Made by a program: the position numbers and the translations under genes. A model generated the notes under the pieces. That model ran no database searches. It was not told the DNA's origin and was given only the letters and a program-made list of their open reading frames with translations. Below, piece by piece: positions 24,871 to 32,846 of a stretch of DNA of 52,372 nt. How positions within the stretch are numbered: the stretch's first letter is position 1; every line of letters starts with the position of its first letter. Origin of the DNA: Anaerolineaceae bacterium (GTDB lineage: Bacteria; Chloroflexota; Anaerolineae; Anaerolineales; E44-bin32); contig CP070708.1 of assembly GCA_020350285.1 (NCBI GenBank), positions 1,433,563 to 1,485,934 of the forward strand, written 5' to 3'.

Positions 24871-25182
24871 TCGAAGCTGATCCACATAGATCGAGCAGCA
24901 CCCATTTGAGATCGAACGTGGCATATCTATCCTTCCTCGAACATCTTGTCCAAATCCTCTGACGTACTTACTGACACAATCCGCGCACCCTCGTGGGACC
25001 CAAAACTGACCATCCGTTTTCGGACATCTTTTGCACAGAAACTAAACAACTTTTCCAAACCGATCCAATAGAGTCTACGCTGCAAGAATGCGCTCTTTGG
25101 GAGAAGATCCATGTTGATGGGCATCCCTGAGTGCGATGCTACCGATCACTTCTCCTCTATACCTGAGCGTGGAGTCGATAAC
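24871..25182. other. 312-base gap before greA, no confident gene
   Basis: I see no supported gene here. A 65-codon open frame on the minus strand (24927-25124) lacks a ribosome site and overlaps the greA leader. The region presumably carries the greA promoter, but no clear hexamers were found. Confidence 0.4.
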
Positions 25183-25653
25183 ATGAATCACAAATATATC
25201 TACCTGACGCCACAGGGGCTTAAGAAACTTGAAGATGAGCTTACGTTCCTTCGAACCGTGAGACGTCATGAAGTAGCTCAACGTCTTCACGAGGCGATCG
25301 AAGAAGGCGGTGAACTCGAGGAGAATGCCGCCTATGAAGTGGCGAAAAACGAACAGTCTTTCTTAGAAGGACGGATCAGAGATATCGAAGACAAGTTGTG
25401 TCGGGCACGGATCATCGAGCCAAGAAGCTTAACTGGTGTAGCCCAGATCGGTAGCACCGTTACCATTCAAGAAAATGGCGGTAACCCTGAAATCTATACA
25501 ATCGTGGGTGCTTCCGAAGCAAACCCCAAGCAGGGATTAATCTCCTACCTATCGCCACTTGGTCAGGCCTTGCTCAATAGACATGCAGGTGACGAGATAT
25601 GTGTAATAGCACCCGCCGGTGAATTACGATTCCGCATCATGAAGGTGAACTGA
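25183..25653 (+). CDS. greA: transcription elongation factor GreA
   Basis: The 156-residue product from ATG 25183 has the usual GreA length and order: N-terminal coiled coil (YLTPQGLKKLEDELTFLRTVRRHEVAQRLHEAIEEGGELEENAAYEVAK, including the acidic tip that reaches the polymerase active site) and C-terminal FKBP-like domain (VAQIGSTVTIQENG, PLGQALLNRHAGDEICV). It helps stalled RNA polymerase cleave backtracked RNA. GGAG is 8 bases before the ATG. The frame is open to 25111, but the extra 24 residues are not GreA-like. Confidence 0.95.
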   Translation: MNHKYIYLTPQGLKKLEDELTFLRTVRRHEVAQRLHEAIEEGGELEENAAYEVAKNEQSFLEGRIRDIEDKLCRARIIEPRSLTGVAQIGSTVTIQENGGNPEIYTIVGASEANPKQGLISYLSPLGQALLNRHAGDEICVIAPAGELRFRIMKVN

Positions 25654-25759
25654 ATGTGTTACCCCCTCTACAAGATCCAATACACTAAAAGCTAGACAGC
25701 CCTTCCATAGTCATTATCTGCTTTAGGTTGATCACGTATCCTAATCATGGAGGCTCAAC

Positions 25760-25963
25760 ATGGCCAAAGGTTACTGCCCTGAGTGCGATGTCACCATTAA
25801 TCTCGGCAAATCGCCGCGCAAGCGACAACGCGTAACCTGTTTCAAGTGCGGATCACAACTGGAGGTTGTTGGACTATCCCCGATTAGATTAGATTGGGCA
25901 TACGACGACGATCCCGGTGTCAGTATAGCTGACGAATATGATCGCGAGAGATCAGAGTATTGA
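25760..25963 (+). CDS. LysW-like small zinc-finger protein
   Basis: This 67-residue paralogue of the 23676-23867 protein has GYCPECDVTI and VTCFKCGSQLEVVGLSPIRLDWAYD with two CxxC pairs. The tail (EYDRERSEY) differs from the acidic tail of the paralogue and from the EDWGE end of true LysW. GGAGG is 7 bases before the ATG. The shared GLSPIxLDW(V/A)YD stretch marks them as a subfamily. Function unknown. Confidence 0.8.
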   Translation: MAKGYCPECDVTINLGKSPRKRQRVTCFKCGSQLEVVGLSPIRLDWAYDDDPGVSIADEYDRERSEY

Positions 25964-26080
25964 TCCATTTCCTCGGTAAATCAATCCACATCCACCACCA
26001 AATTAATCCTATTGTGAGGGTTAATCCTGGTCCGACAATCTATTCTGTTGATCAAATCACCCCTTCATGCCTGAATGCAA

Positions 26081-27280
26081 CTAGCTACAGTCCTTCAACG
26101 GCGACATCATGCTGCCTGCGGTTCTTTCCGTGAGGGGAACCATTGATTCACATTCCTTGACCTTCACCTTCGCCTCAGCGATAAATTCCCCCATCCGTTC
26201 CGCCTCAGCAACGATCTTATCCCGGAGGGCCGTTCCAAGCTCCTGGAAGAGGAATATCTTCACCAAAGGCTCTTTGTCTTCTTCGAAATCCCACACGCCA
26301 ACTACCTTGCCATCCACCAAGATGACCGATGTCACGTTGCCTGACCGATCAAACACCAGGTTGTTATGCACCTGATCAAGATATCTCCGGCGCTCTTTAT
26401 ACCCCATGAGGTAGGGGTCGAGGTATGGCAAGAGGTTGATCACGGGTTCTCTAGGTAGCTTAGTAGCCTCCATGTCCGCTTTATCCGGCTGGAGCATGAA
26501 GAAACCCTCTCCAATTTCGTTTATGGTTACATCTACAAGCTGATCTTCAAGCTCTCTCAGCGCCTTTCTGACTTTCGTCTTGCCAAGGCCCGTCCACCAT
26601 GCGATGTCGACCTCGCTCGCAGGTCCAAAAGAAGCGAGATACAGGCGAACCAATTCGGAGATCGCTTCGCTCTCTTCGAATTTCCCGAGCTGCAGATCAG
26701 GAAAATAGTCATCGAAGCGCCCGTATCGATGCCTCCTGTCTCGCCAGCCCTTCACTGGTCTTGCCCGTATCAGTAGCCCCTGATCGCACATAAAGTACAA
26801 AATGGAAGACACATCAGCGTCCGTCTTCAGGGTCGCTTTAATCTCGGCTGCCGCCAACTCTCTTCCCCGCAGCATCTGCAGGATATCCTTAGAGAGCTTG
26901 TCATACATCTCCTCCGTGACACCTCGGCCTGTCATAAATCCCTTCGACTCCGTTATCACCTGACCAACAGTCGCCTTCCACACGATAGGGATCCTGTCTT
27001 TTGGGTGAATGTAAATTGTCTTCCGGACACAACGCACCTTCCCAAGCGTCCGCTCGTCATATAGCTCAAGATCTAAATCCTTTTTCTCAAATTGGGAACA
27101 TCTTGCGTACAGCGACAGGTAAGGTGTGGTGCTGCTTGTCGCATGGAGACCACCCACGTCTTCAACGATCTGGACGACATCCTCGCCTTTCGAAACGGGG
27201 CTAAGATGCTGCTTGTAGAGAACGAAAAGGTTAACTGAGTTCAGATCCATCGCATACCCATCCACGCTGATGAATTCCAC
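26081..27280 (-). CDS. AlkZ/YcaQ-like winged-helix DNA-binding protein
   Basis: The 399 residues match the HTH_42 family (winged-helix DNA glycosylases such as AlkZ and YcaQ). Landmarks are VGGLHATSSTTPYLSLYARC near residue 43, where family members carry the QxQ/HAT-type catalytic loop, tandem winged helices (about 150-260), LPYLDPYLMGYKERRRYLD, and a C-terminal ILVDGKVVGVWDF barrel. Some members unhook DNA crosslinks or remove bulky lesions; others have no known activity. It is a single gene, divergent from the ABC-LytTR gene, with about 120 bases between. Confidence 0.85.
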   Translation of the reverse strand: MEFISVDGYAMDLNSVNLFVLYKQHLSPVSKGEDVVQIVEDVGGLHATSSTTPYLSLYARCSQFEKKDLDLELYDERTLGKVRCVRKTIYIHPKDRIPIVWKATVGQVITESKGFMTGRGVTEEMYDKLSKDILQMLRGRELAAAEIKATLKTDADVSSILYFMCDQGLLIRARPVKGWRDRRHRYGRFDDYFPDLQLGKFEESEAISELVRLYLASFGPASEVDIAWWTGLGKTKVRKALRELEDQLVDVTINEIGEGFFMLQPDKADMEATKLPREPVINLLPYLDPYLMGYKERRRYLDQVHNNLVFDRSGNVTSVILVDGKVVGVWDFEEDKEPLVKIFLFQELGTALRDKIVAEAERMGEFIAEAKVKVKECESMVPLTERTAGSMMSPLKDCS

Positions 27281-27375
27281 GCGCCTCCATTCTCCAACGT
27301 AATAAAATCTACAAAAACGATCGCATTAGCAAACCGCGAATACTATGCTCGATTATGCTAAGATTGTCAAAACGG

Positions 27376-27392
27376 ACGTGTCATTTGCACGT
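27376..27392. promoter_or_regulatory. small inverted repeat before the ABC-LytTR gene
   Basis: ACGTG-tcatttg-CACGT lies 14 bases before the ATG at 27407. It could be an operator, perhaps for the gene's own LytTR domain, but the arms are only 5 bases and may be chance. Confidence 0.25.
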
Positions 27393-27406
27393 ACACATGT
27401 GTGAAA

Positions 27407-28399
27407 ATGATCGAACTCAAAGAATTGCAAAAAGTCATCGAACAGACCACACAGATCGACATCCAAGAGTTGACGGTCGAAGCAGGAGAGATCGCGGCTT
27501 TGGTCGGTCCGATCGATAGCGGCAAGGATATCCTGCTTGAGCTCCTTACCGGCCAGTCTCGCCCAACAGCTGGTGAGGTCCGTCTGGCAGGTTTTGATCC
27601 CCACATGGAAAGGGATCGATTCGGCCATGAGGTCGGCATCCTCTTTGCCGAGGAAAACCTCTACACTCGTATGACAGTGGAGGGAAATCTCCGTTTCTAT
27701 GGACGCTTGCGGCGGCTTCCCAAAGCACTTACGACAGAGGTATTACACAAGGTCGGTTTGGCAGATCATGCAAACGTTAAAGTGGAGAAGCTTCCCTCCA
27801 GCTTGCTGAGGCGCTTGAGTTTTGGCCGGGCTATTCTTCACAACCCAAAGGTGCTCCTCCTCGTCGAGCCTTTCGCAAAGTGCGATAACACCAGTGTCTC
27901 TCTGTTGAGCGGTTTAATGAGTCAGCTAGCTGCAGAAGGCACCACCACACTCGTTTTGGCGGAGGAGACCACAAACCTCGAGCCGGTCTGCGACATGATC
28001 TACCGCCTTGAAAAGGGGCGGATCGTTGATTCCTACAGCCCGGCTGAAGAACAGCGTTCGGATCTTCCATTTATGATCCCCGCCAAACAGGAAGGCAAAG
28101 TCGATTTGGTGAACCCAACCGACATCCTGTATGTCGTAGCGCAAGACGACCGCACTTACCTGCAAACTACTGGCGATCTTCTGCCGACGCAGTTTACCTT
28201 GACAGAATTGGAAAAGCGCCTCTCTCGAAGTGGCTTTTTCCGAGCTCACCGAAGTTATTTGGTGAATCTACAGCATGTCAAAGAGGTGATCCCCTTCACC
28301 CGCGACAGCTTCACCCTGAGGCTGAAAGACGAGGCCGGCACACAAATCCCGCTCAGTAAATCGGCAGCACGTGAACTTCGAGAGTTATTGGGATACTAA
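27407..28399 (+). CDS. ABC-type ATPase domain (degenerate) fused to LytTR DNA-binding domain
   Basis: Residues 1-205 follow the ABC ATPase fold, but key motifs are changed: Walker A reads GPIDSGKD instead of GxxGxGKS/T, the signature reads LPSSLLRRLS instead of LSGGQ, and Walker B reads KVLLLVEPF, keeping Glu but not Asp. Residues about 230-330 are a LytTR domain (DILYVVAQDDRTYLQT, FFRAHRSYLVNLQHVKEV). ABC-LytTR fusions are known near ABC-2 exporters, where they act as transcription regulators that may sense the transporter. This one precedes a normal ATPase and three ABC-2 permeases, which it probably controls. GTG at 27401 is an alternative start. Confidence 0.9.
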   Translation: MIELKELQKVIEQTTQIDIQELTVEAGEIAALVGPIDSGKDILLELLTGQSRPTAGEVRLAGFDPHMERDRFGHEVGILFAEENLYTRMTVEGNLRFYGRLRRLPKALTTEVLHKVGLADHANVKVEKLPSSLLRRLSFGRAILHNPKVLLLVEPFAKCDNTSVSLLSGLMSQLAAEGTTTLVLAEETTNLEPVCDMIYRLEKGRIVDSYSPAEEQRSDLPFMIPAKQEGKVDLVNPTDILYVVAQDDRTYLQTTGDLLPTQFTLTELEKRLSRSGFFRAHRSYLVNLQHVKEVIPFTRDSFTLRLKDEAGTQIPLSKSAARELRELLGY

Positions 28400-28419
28400 G
28401 CCATCAGCTGTTAGCCCTC

Positions 28420-28452
28420 AGCCGTCAGCAAGAAAGCTGATAGCTGACGGCT
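28420..28452. repeat. TCAGC-type hairpin repeat, copy 1
   Basis: AGCCGTCAGC (28420-28429) and GCTGACGGCT (28443-28452) are perfect 10-base inverted arms, within a longer run of CATCAGC/CAGCC units. Related copies lie at 30492-30531 and 31645-31699, each in a gap of the same gene cluster. Confidence 0.65.
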
Positions 28453-28498
28453 CATATCATTTAAGCCCATTTTGAGCCCTTAAAACGCATAAAAACAC

Positions 28499-28519
28499 GG
28501 GGGGTTCACCCCCATTTTT
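28499..28519 (+). terminator. terminator-like hairpin after the ABC-LytTR gene
   Basis: GGGGG-ttca-CCCCC followed by ATTTTT gives a short, strong stem with a T-run. It suggests that the fusion gene and the ATPase-permease genes have separate transcripts, or that read-through is limited. Confidence 0.55.
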
Positions 28520-28560
28520 CCGCCATTCACCCTCGGCACAGGCCGTTCGCCGGTTTTTTA

Positions 28561-28589
28561 TTGCAAGGTCCCTTCCTTTTATATATGCT
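28561..28589 (+). promoter_or_regulatory. candidate promoter for the ABC exporter genes
   Basis: TTGCAA (28561-28566) and TATGCT (28584-28589) are spaced by 17 bases, 4 of 6 matches each. The position fits, after the terminator and about 70 bases before the ATG at 28662. Confidence 0.35.
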
Positions 28590-28661
28590 GTGAGCAGAAT
28601 TTCAACCGGAAAGTCACCGCAGGACATGACGCAAGCCCCTGCGCATTTGAAAGGAAAAACA

Positions 28662-29399
28662 ATGAAGGCGATCATAGTTCAGGACCTGACCCGCAACTAC
28701 AACGGACTGCGCGCCGTTGAGGGGATCAGCTTTGATGTTGAGCCAGGGGAGATCTTCGGTTTCTTGGGTCCAAATGGTGCTGGCAAGACAACCACCATCA
28801 AGATGCTCACCGGCCAGCTGCGTCCCACCTCCGGAACGGCACAGGTCATGGGCTGCGATGTGGTGGAGGAGCGTCAGGCTTTGAAGCCTCAGATTGGTGT
28901 GGTATTTGAGAATCACAACCTCTACGAACGCTTGTCCGCTCGTGACAACTTGCGCTTCTATGCTCGGTTGTACCGCGTGAAGAAAGCACGCGTGGAGGAA
29001 GTCTTGGCGCATGTGGGGCTTACGGATCGGGCACAGGACAAGGTTGGGACTTACTCCAACGGTATGAAGCAACGCTTGCTGATCGCACGAGCACTTCTCC
29101 ATAAACCCAAGGTTCTATTCTTGGATGAGCCAACCAAAGGACTAGATCCCAACGTGGCAAGAGATATTCGCGCCATCGCCACAGAATTGGCCGATCAGGG
29201 AATGACGATTTTCTTGACCACCCACTACATGGAAGAGGCCGACCAGCTTAGCGATCGTGTGGCGATCATCAATCAAGGGCGCATCGTCGCCCTGAACACG
29301 CCCGAACACCTGAAAGTGGAGTATGGCGAAGACGAGCGTACTACTTTAGAAGATGTTTTCGTCCATCTTACCGGAAGGCATCTAGGGCGAGGGAGTTAG
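28662..29399 (+). CDS. ABC transporter ATP-binding protein
   Basis: All ATPase motifs are intact in 245 residues: Walker A GPNGAGKTTT, Q-loop region QIGVVFENHNLYERL, signature YSNGMKQRL (a common variant of LSGGQ), Walker B VLFLDEPTKGLD and H-loop TTHYMEEA. It is the CcmA/NatA type that pairs with ABC-2 permeases. AAAGGAAAAAC precedes the ATG at 28662; the open frame extends to 28590 without a site. It should power all three downstream permeases. Substrate is not readable from sequence. Confidence 0.93.
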   Translation: MKAIIVQDLTRNYNGLRAVEGISFDVEPGEIFGFLGPNGAGKTTTIKMLTGQLRPTSGTAQVMGCDVVEERQALKPQIGVVFENHNLYERLSARDNLRFYARLYRVKKARVEEVLAHVGLTDRAQDKVGTYSNGMKQRLLIARALLHKPKVLFLDEPTKGLDPNVARDIRAIATELADQGMTIFLTTHYMEEADQLSDRVAIINQGRIVALNTPEHLKVEYGEDERTTLEDVFVHLTGRHLGRGS

Positions 29400-29403
29400 T
29401 ATC

Positions 29404-30486
29404 ATGAACACGAGGACAAACTTCATGGATAACCTTTATATCGCTTGGGCGATCGGGTCAAAAGACATCGTGGACGCCTTGAAGAACAAGAACACCCGCA
29501 CCAACATCATCATGCTGGTATTCATTGTGGTGTTTTTCTACTGGTCTTCAACCCCACGACCCTTTGACAAGAAGATCGATGTAGCCATTTACGATGAAGG
29601 TCATTCCAGCCTGACAGATCTACCAACAGAATTAGAGGATGGTTATCGATTTGCGTTTCACGAGGCGTCCTCGCTGCAAGAGATGGAACGTATGATGGGC
29701 TACAAACAGCTGGGGGTTGTCATCCCACCTGATTTTGATCAGGTCTTGGAGGCAGGTGGTGAGCCCGAACTCGCGGGTTACATCCTGTGGGTTCACCGCA
29801 CGAAGGTTTCCGATTTGGAGCTGAAATACAGTGAAAAGTTCAGCGAGTTGCTTGGGCGGCCGGTTCGTGTCGACATCGGCGAGAACCTCGTCATCCCGCA
29901 ACCCGACGTTGAAACCTCGACCGTGCATTTTACCATCCTCTTCGCCGTCCTTTGGATGGCCGTCACCATCGTGCCCCACCTGATGATGGAGGAAAGACAA
30001 ACCAGGACCATGGAAGCACTGCTGGTCTCTCCGGCCAGCGCCGGTCAGGTGGTCATGGGCAAGGCTCTGGCAGGGGCTTTCTACGTCCTCTTGAGTGGCG
30101 GTTTGTTCTTCGCCCTCAACTGGGCATATGTCACCCATTGGGGTCTGGCACTCCTGGCGTTCCTTTGCACCGCACTGTTTTCCATCGGCATTGCATTGCT
30201 GCTGGGCGTTTTTGTCAGCAATCCGAAGCAGATGACGCTTTGGATGATTCCAATCGTCGTTCTCCTGCTGGTTCCGGCGTTCTTTGCCCAAGAACCAAAC
30301 CTCACGGCTAATTTGAAGGCCATATTTTCCTGGCTTCCAACCACGGCCTTGCTGGAGATAACCCAATTCTCATTCTCAACCCACGCACCGCTGTCCCAAC
30401 TCTTGACGAATCTAGCGATCGCATTGGGGAGCACGGTTGTGGTTTACGCTATAGTGATCTGGAAGGTGCGGCGGTCAGATAGGTAG
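29404..30486 (+). CDS. ABC-2 type permease, first of three paralogues
   Basis: The 360 residues hold an N-terminal helix (about 34-50), a large extracellular domain of about 130 residues, and five to six helices toward the C-terminus, with the ABC-2 motif MMEERQTRTMEALLVSPASAGQVVMGKALAG. It starts 4 bases after the ATPase stop. It is very close to the next permease: a stretch of about 60 residues around WAYVTHWGLALLAFLCTALF is almost unchanged. The duplicate is therefore fairly recent. It is likely the exporter half with the ATPase at 28662. Confidence 0.9.
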   Translation: MNTRTNFMDNLYIAWAIGSKDIVDALKNKNTRTNIIMLVFIVVFFYWSSTPRPFDKKIDVAIYDEGHSSLTDLPTELEDGYRFAFHEASSLQEMERMMGYKQLGVVIPPDFDQVLEAGGEPELAGYILWVHRTKVSDLELKYSEKFSELLGRPVRVDIGENLVIPQPDVETSTVHFTILFAVLWMAVTIVPHLMMEERQTRTMEALLVSPASAGQVVMGKALAGAFYVLLSGGLFFALNWAYVTHWGLALLAFLCTALFSIGIALLLGVFVSNPKQMTLWMIPIVVLLLVPAFFAQEPNLTANLKAIFSWLPTTALLEITQFSFSTHAPLSQLLTNLAIALGSTVVVYAIVIWKVRRSDR

Positions 30487-30491
30487 CAGTT

Positions 30492-30531
30492 AGCCATCAG
30501 CCATCAGCTATCAGCAAGAACACTGATGGCT
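30492..30531. repeat. TCAGC-type hairpin repeat, copy 2
   Basis: Arms AGCCATCAG (30492-30500) and CTGATGGCT (30523-30531) are perfect inverted repeats in the 70-base gap between the first and second permease genes. Confidence 0.6.
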
Positions 30532-30556
30532 TACACCTCAGAAGGAAGGGTATCCG

Positions 30557-31642
30557 ATGATTTCGACGAAAGAAAAGGTGATCAACAACCTCAACATAGT
30601 TTGGTCGATCGCTTCGAAGGACATCGTGGATGCCTTGAAGAACAAGGCAACAGTTTTCAACATCTTCGCCATGATTGCCATTGTGGTGTTCTTCTATTGG
30701 ATTTCCTCCGTTCGGCCCTTTGATAAAGAAATCGAGGTCGTGGTCTACGATGAAGGCAATTCGAGCCTGCCAATGGAGAGGGTCCAGTTAGCAGATGGGT
30801 ATTCGCTTGTTCTTTATGAGATGTCCTCCATCCAACAGATGGAAAGAAATATGGGTTTCAAGGAATTAGGGCTGGTTATCCCGGCTGACTTTGACCAAGT
30901 CCTAAATGCGGTCGGCGAACCGGTACTACAAGGTTCGATATTGTGGGTCCATCGTGCGAAAGCGACTGAATTGGAATCGAAATACAGCCAGAAGCTCAGC
31001 GAATGGCTCGGGCAGTCCGTGCGAGTCGAAATTGGGGATAATTTTGTAGTCCCCCAACCCGATATTCCAACCTGGCCCGTGCACTTTCACATTCTTTTCG
31101 CAGTATTCTTTATGGCCATCTCAACCGTACCGCACTTGATGTTGGAGGAACAGCGGACCAAAACCATGGATGCCTTGCTCGTCTCGCCAGCAAGCGCTGG
31201 GCAGGTGGTGGTGGGCAAAGCCCTTGCGGGGTTGTTCTATGTCCTGCTGAGCGGTGGTCTATTTTTCGCCCTCAATTGGGCTTATGTCACCCATTGGGGC
31301 TTGGCTCTACTGGCTTTCCTGTGTACTGCACTTTTCTCAATTGGGGTAGCATTGATACTGGGTGTATTTATCAAAAACCCGTTCCAGATGATGGTTTCCA
31401 TGGCGCCCATGATATTCTTGTTGGTACTTCCGGCGTTCTTCGCCCTGCAACCTAATCTAACCGCAAATCTGAAGACCATCCTAGGCTGGCTCCCGACCAC
31501 AGCCCTGGTGAAGATCGTCAAGTTATCGTTATCAAGCGAGGTGCCACTAGACCAGCTCTTGAATAACCTTGCGATCGCGTTGGGAAGCACTGCTGTGGTT
31601 TACGCTGTGGTGATATGGAAGGCTCGGCGGTCGGATAGGTAG
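30557..31642 (+). CDS. ABC-2 type permease, second paralogue
   Basis: The 361-residue product has the same layout as the preceding permease and near-identical central helices (PASAGQVVVGKALAGLFYVLLSGGLFFALN). Differences gather in the extracellular domain (SSLPMERVQLADGYSLVLYE). The two may form a heterodimer, or each may form its own exporter with the shared ATPase. GAAGG precedes the start. Confidence 0.9.
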   Translation: MISTKEKVINNLNIVWSIASKDIVDALKNKATVFNIFAMIAIVVFFYWISSVRPFDKEIEVVVYDEGNSSLPMERVQLADGYSLVLYEMSSIQQMERNMGFKELGLVIPADFDQVLNAVGEPVLQGSILWVHRAKATELESKYSQKLSEWLGQSVRVEIGDNFVVPQPDIPTWPVHFHILFAVFFMAISTVPHLMLEEQRTKTMDALLVSPASAGQVVVGKALAGLFYVLLSGGLFFALNWAYVTHWGLALLAFLCTALFSIGVALILGVFIKNPFQMMVSMAPMIFLLVLPAFFALQPNLTANLKTILGWLPTTALVKIVKLSLSSEVPLDQLLNNLAIALGSTAVVYAVVIWKARRSDR

Positions 31643-31644
31643 CA

Positions 31645-31699
31645 CTCAGCTATCAGCTATCAGCCGTCAGGTTATTGCTGATCGCTGATAGCTGACAGC
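31645..31699. repeat. TCAGC-type hairpin repeat, copy 3
   Basis: AGCTATCAGC (31655-31664) and GCTGATAGCT (31684-31693) are perfect arms, set in further CAGCTAT / GCTGACAGC units, in the gap between the second and third permease genes. Confidence 0.6.
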
Positions 31700-31716
31700 A
31701 AAAAGGTGATCTAACA

Positions 31717-32817
31717 ATGAACACGACAAGCAACAAGCCCTTCGACAACTTGAATGTCATTTGGACCATCGCATCAAAAGACATCTTGGATGCGATCAGA
31801 AACAGGCTGGTCATTTCCCTGATCCTCGGCTTAGCCTTTATGCTGTCCATGCCGAGAGTGATGTCTTGGATGTTGGATCCACCCTACACCACGGTGCTCG
31901 TATATGATCCCGGTAATTCAGATCTGGTCCTCGAGTTGGAGAACAGCCCTCAGTTTCAGGTAAGCCAGGCGCGTTCGATTGAGGAGCTAAAGAAGACCAT
32001 CGGCAGTATGGGTTTCGGCCTCGGGATAGAGGTCGGCGTTGTCGTGCCCGCAGATTTTGACCAAATGATCAGCGCCGCTGGACAACCTGAACTTGATGGC
32101 TACGTGAGTTGGACCAACCGTGCCAAAGCCGACGAGTTTCAATCAGACTACGAGAGACAGTTTTCGGACCTATTAGGCCAAACCGTACATCTGAACTTCG
32201 AAGGGAACATCGCCTACCCATCGCGTGATACGGCCCTTCTGCTGGGCATCGCGGTTATCACTTCTGTGACTCTCATTCTCATTATGGGGATTCAACTGGT
32301 TCCAAATCTGTTGTTCGAGGAGAAACAGACCAAAACCATGGAGGCGCTGCTCGTATCTCCGGCCACCATCCGTCAGGTTGTGGTAGGAAAAGCCCTAGCT
32401 GGTTTATTTTATATCTTGGTGATTGTTGGGGTCGTTTTTGCCTTTTACTATAGCGCGGTGGTCCACTGGGAAGCAGCAATACTAGCCATGATCGGCTGTG
32501 GGGCATTCAGCGTAGCGGTGGGTCTGGTGCTGGGAAGCTTCTTTGAGCGACAACAGGATGTGATCGGTTTGATGATGTTGCTCGTCCTGATCTTCGTCGG
32601 TGCCATGTTCGTCTATATGGTTAACGTCCAGGTACCGTCGTTCGTTGAGGCTATCATCCCATGGATACCCTCGGTGACGTTGGCGAAGATCATTTTCGCC
32701 TCTTTCTTAGAAAGTGTTCCTTGGGCAGAGATCTATTGGGATTTGGCCAGCGTGCTGGGAATCTCCGCTGTGCTATACGCGATCGTCATATGGAAAGTGC
32801 GCCGATCGGATCGATAG
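31717..32817 (+). CDS. ABC-2 type permease, third and most divergent paralogue
   Basis: The 366 residues keep the ABC-2 layout and the motif LLFEEKQTKTMEALLVSPATIRQVVVGKALAG, but the C-terminal helices differ from the first two (VGVVFAFYYSAVVHWEAAILAMIG). The first 30 residues resemble theirs (NLNVIWTIASKDILDAIRN). The conserved AIVIWKVRRSDR-type ending is shared by all three (AVVIWKARRSDR in the second). AAAGGTGATC precedes the ATG. Confidence 0.9.
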   Translation: MNTTSNKPFDNLNVIWTIASKDILDAIRNRLVISLILGLAFMLSMPRVMSWMLDPPYTTVLVYDPGNSDLVLELENSPQFQVSQARSIEELKKTIGSMGFGLGIEVGVVVPADFDQMISAAGQPELDGYVSWTNRAKADEFQSDYERQFSDLLGQTVHLNFEGNIAYPSRDTALLLGIAVITSVTLILIMGIQLVPNLLFEEKQTKTMEALLVSPATIRQVVVGKALAGLFYILVIVGVVFAFYYSAVVHWEAAILAMIGCGAFSVAVGLVLGSFFERQQDVIGLMMLLVLIFVGAMFVYMVNVQVPSFVEAIIPWIPSVTLAKIIFASFLESVPWAEIYWDLASVLGISAVLYAIVIWKVRRSDR

Positions 32818-32846
32818 GGTTAATCGCACAACTCGGATAATTACCA

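Noticed and set aside
24927..25124. 65-codon frame on the minus strand (MPINMDLLPKSAFLQ...)
   Set aside because: No ribosome site, overlaps the greA leader, and no recognisable domain; kept out as a gene although the composition is not clearly random.
29632..30366. 244-codon frame on the minus strand inside the first permease gene
   Set aside because: It is a shadow of a well-supported ABC-2 permease; its translation is rich in Gln, His and Arg and has no domain.
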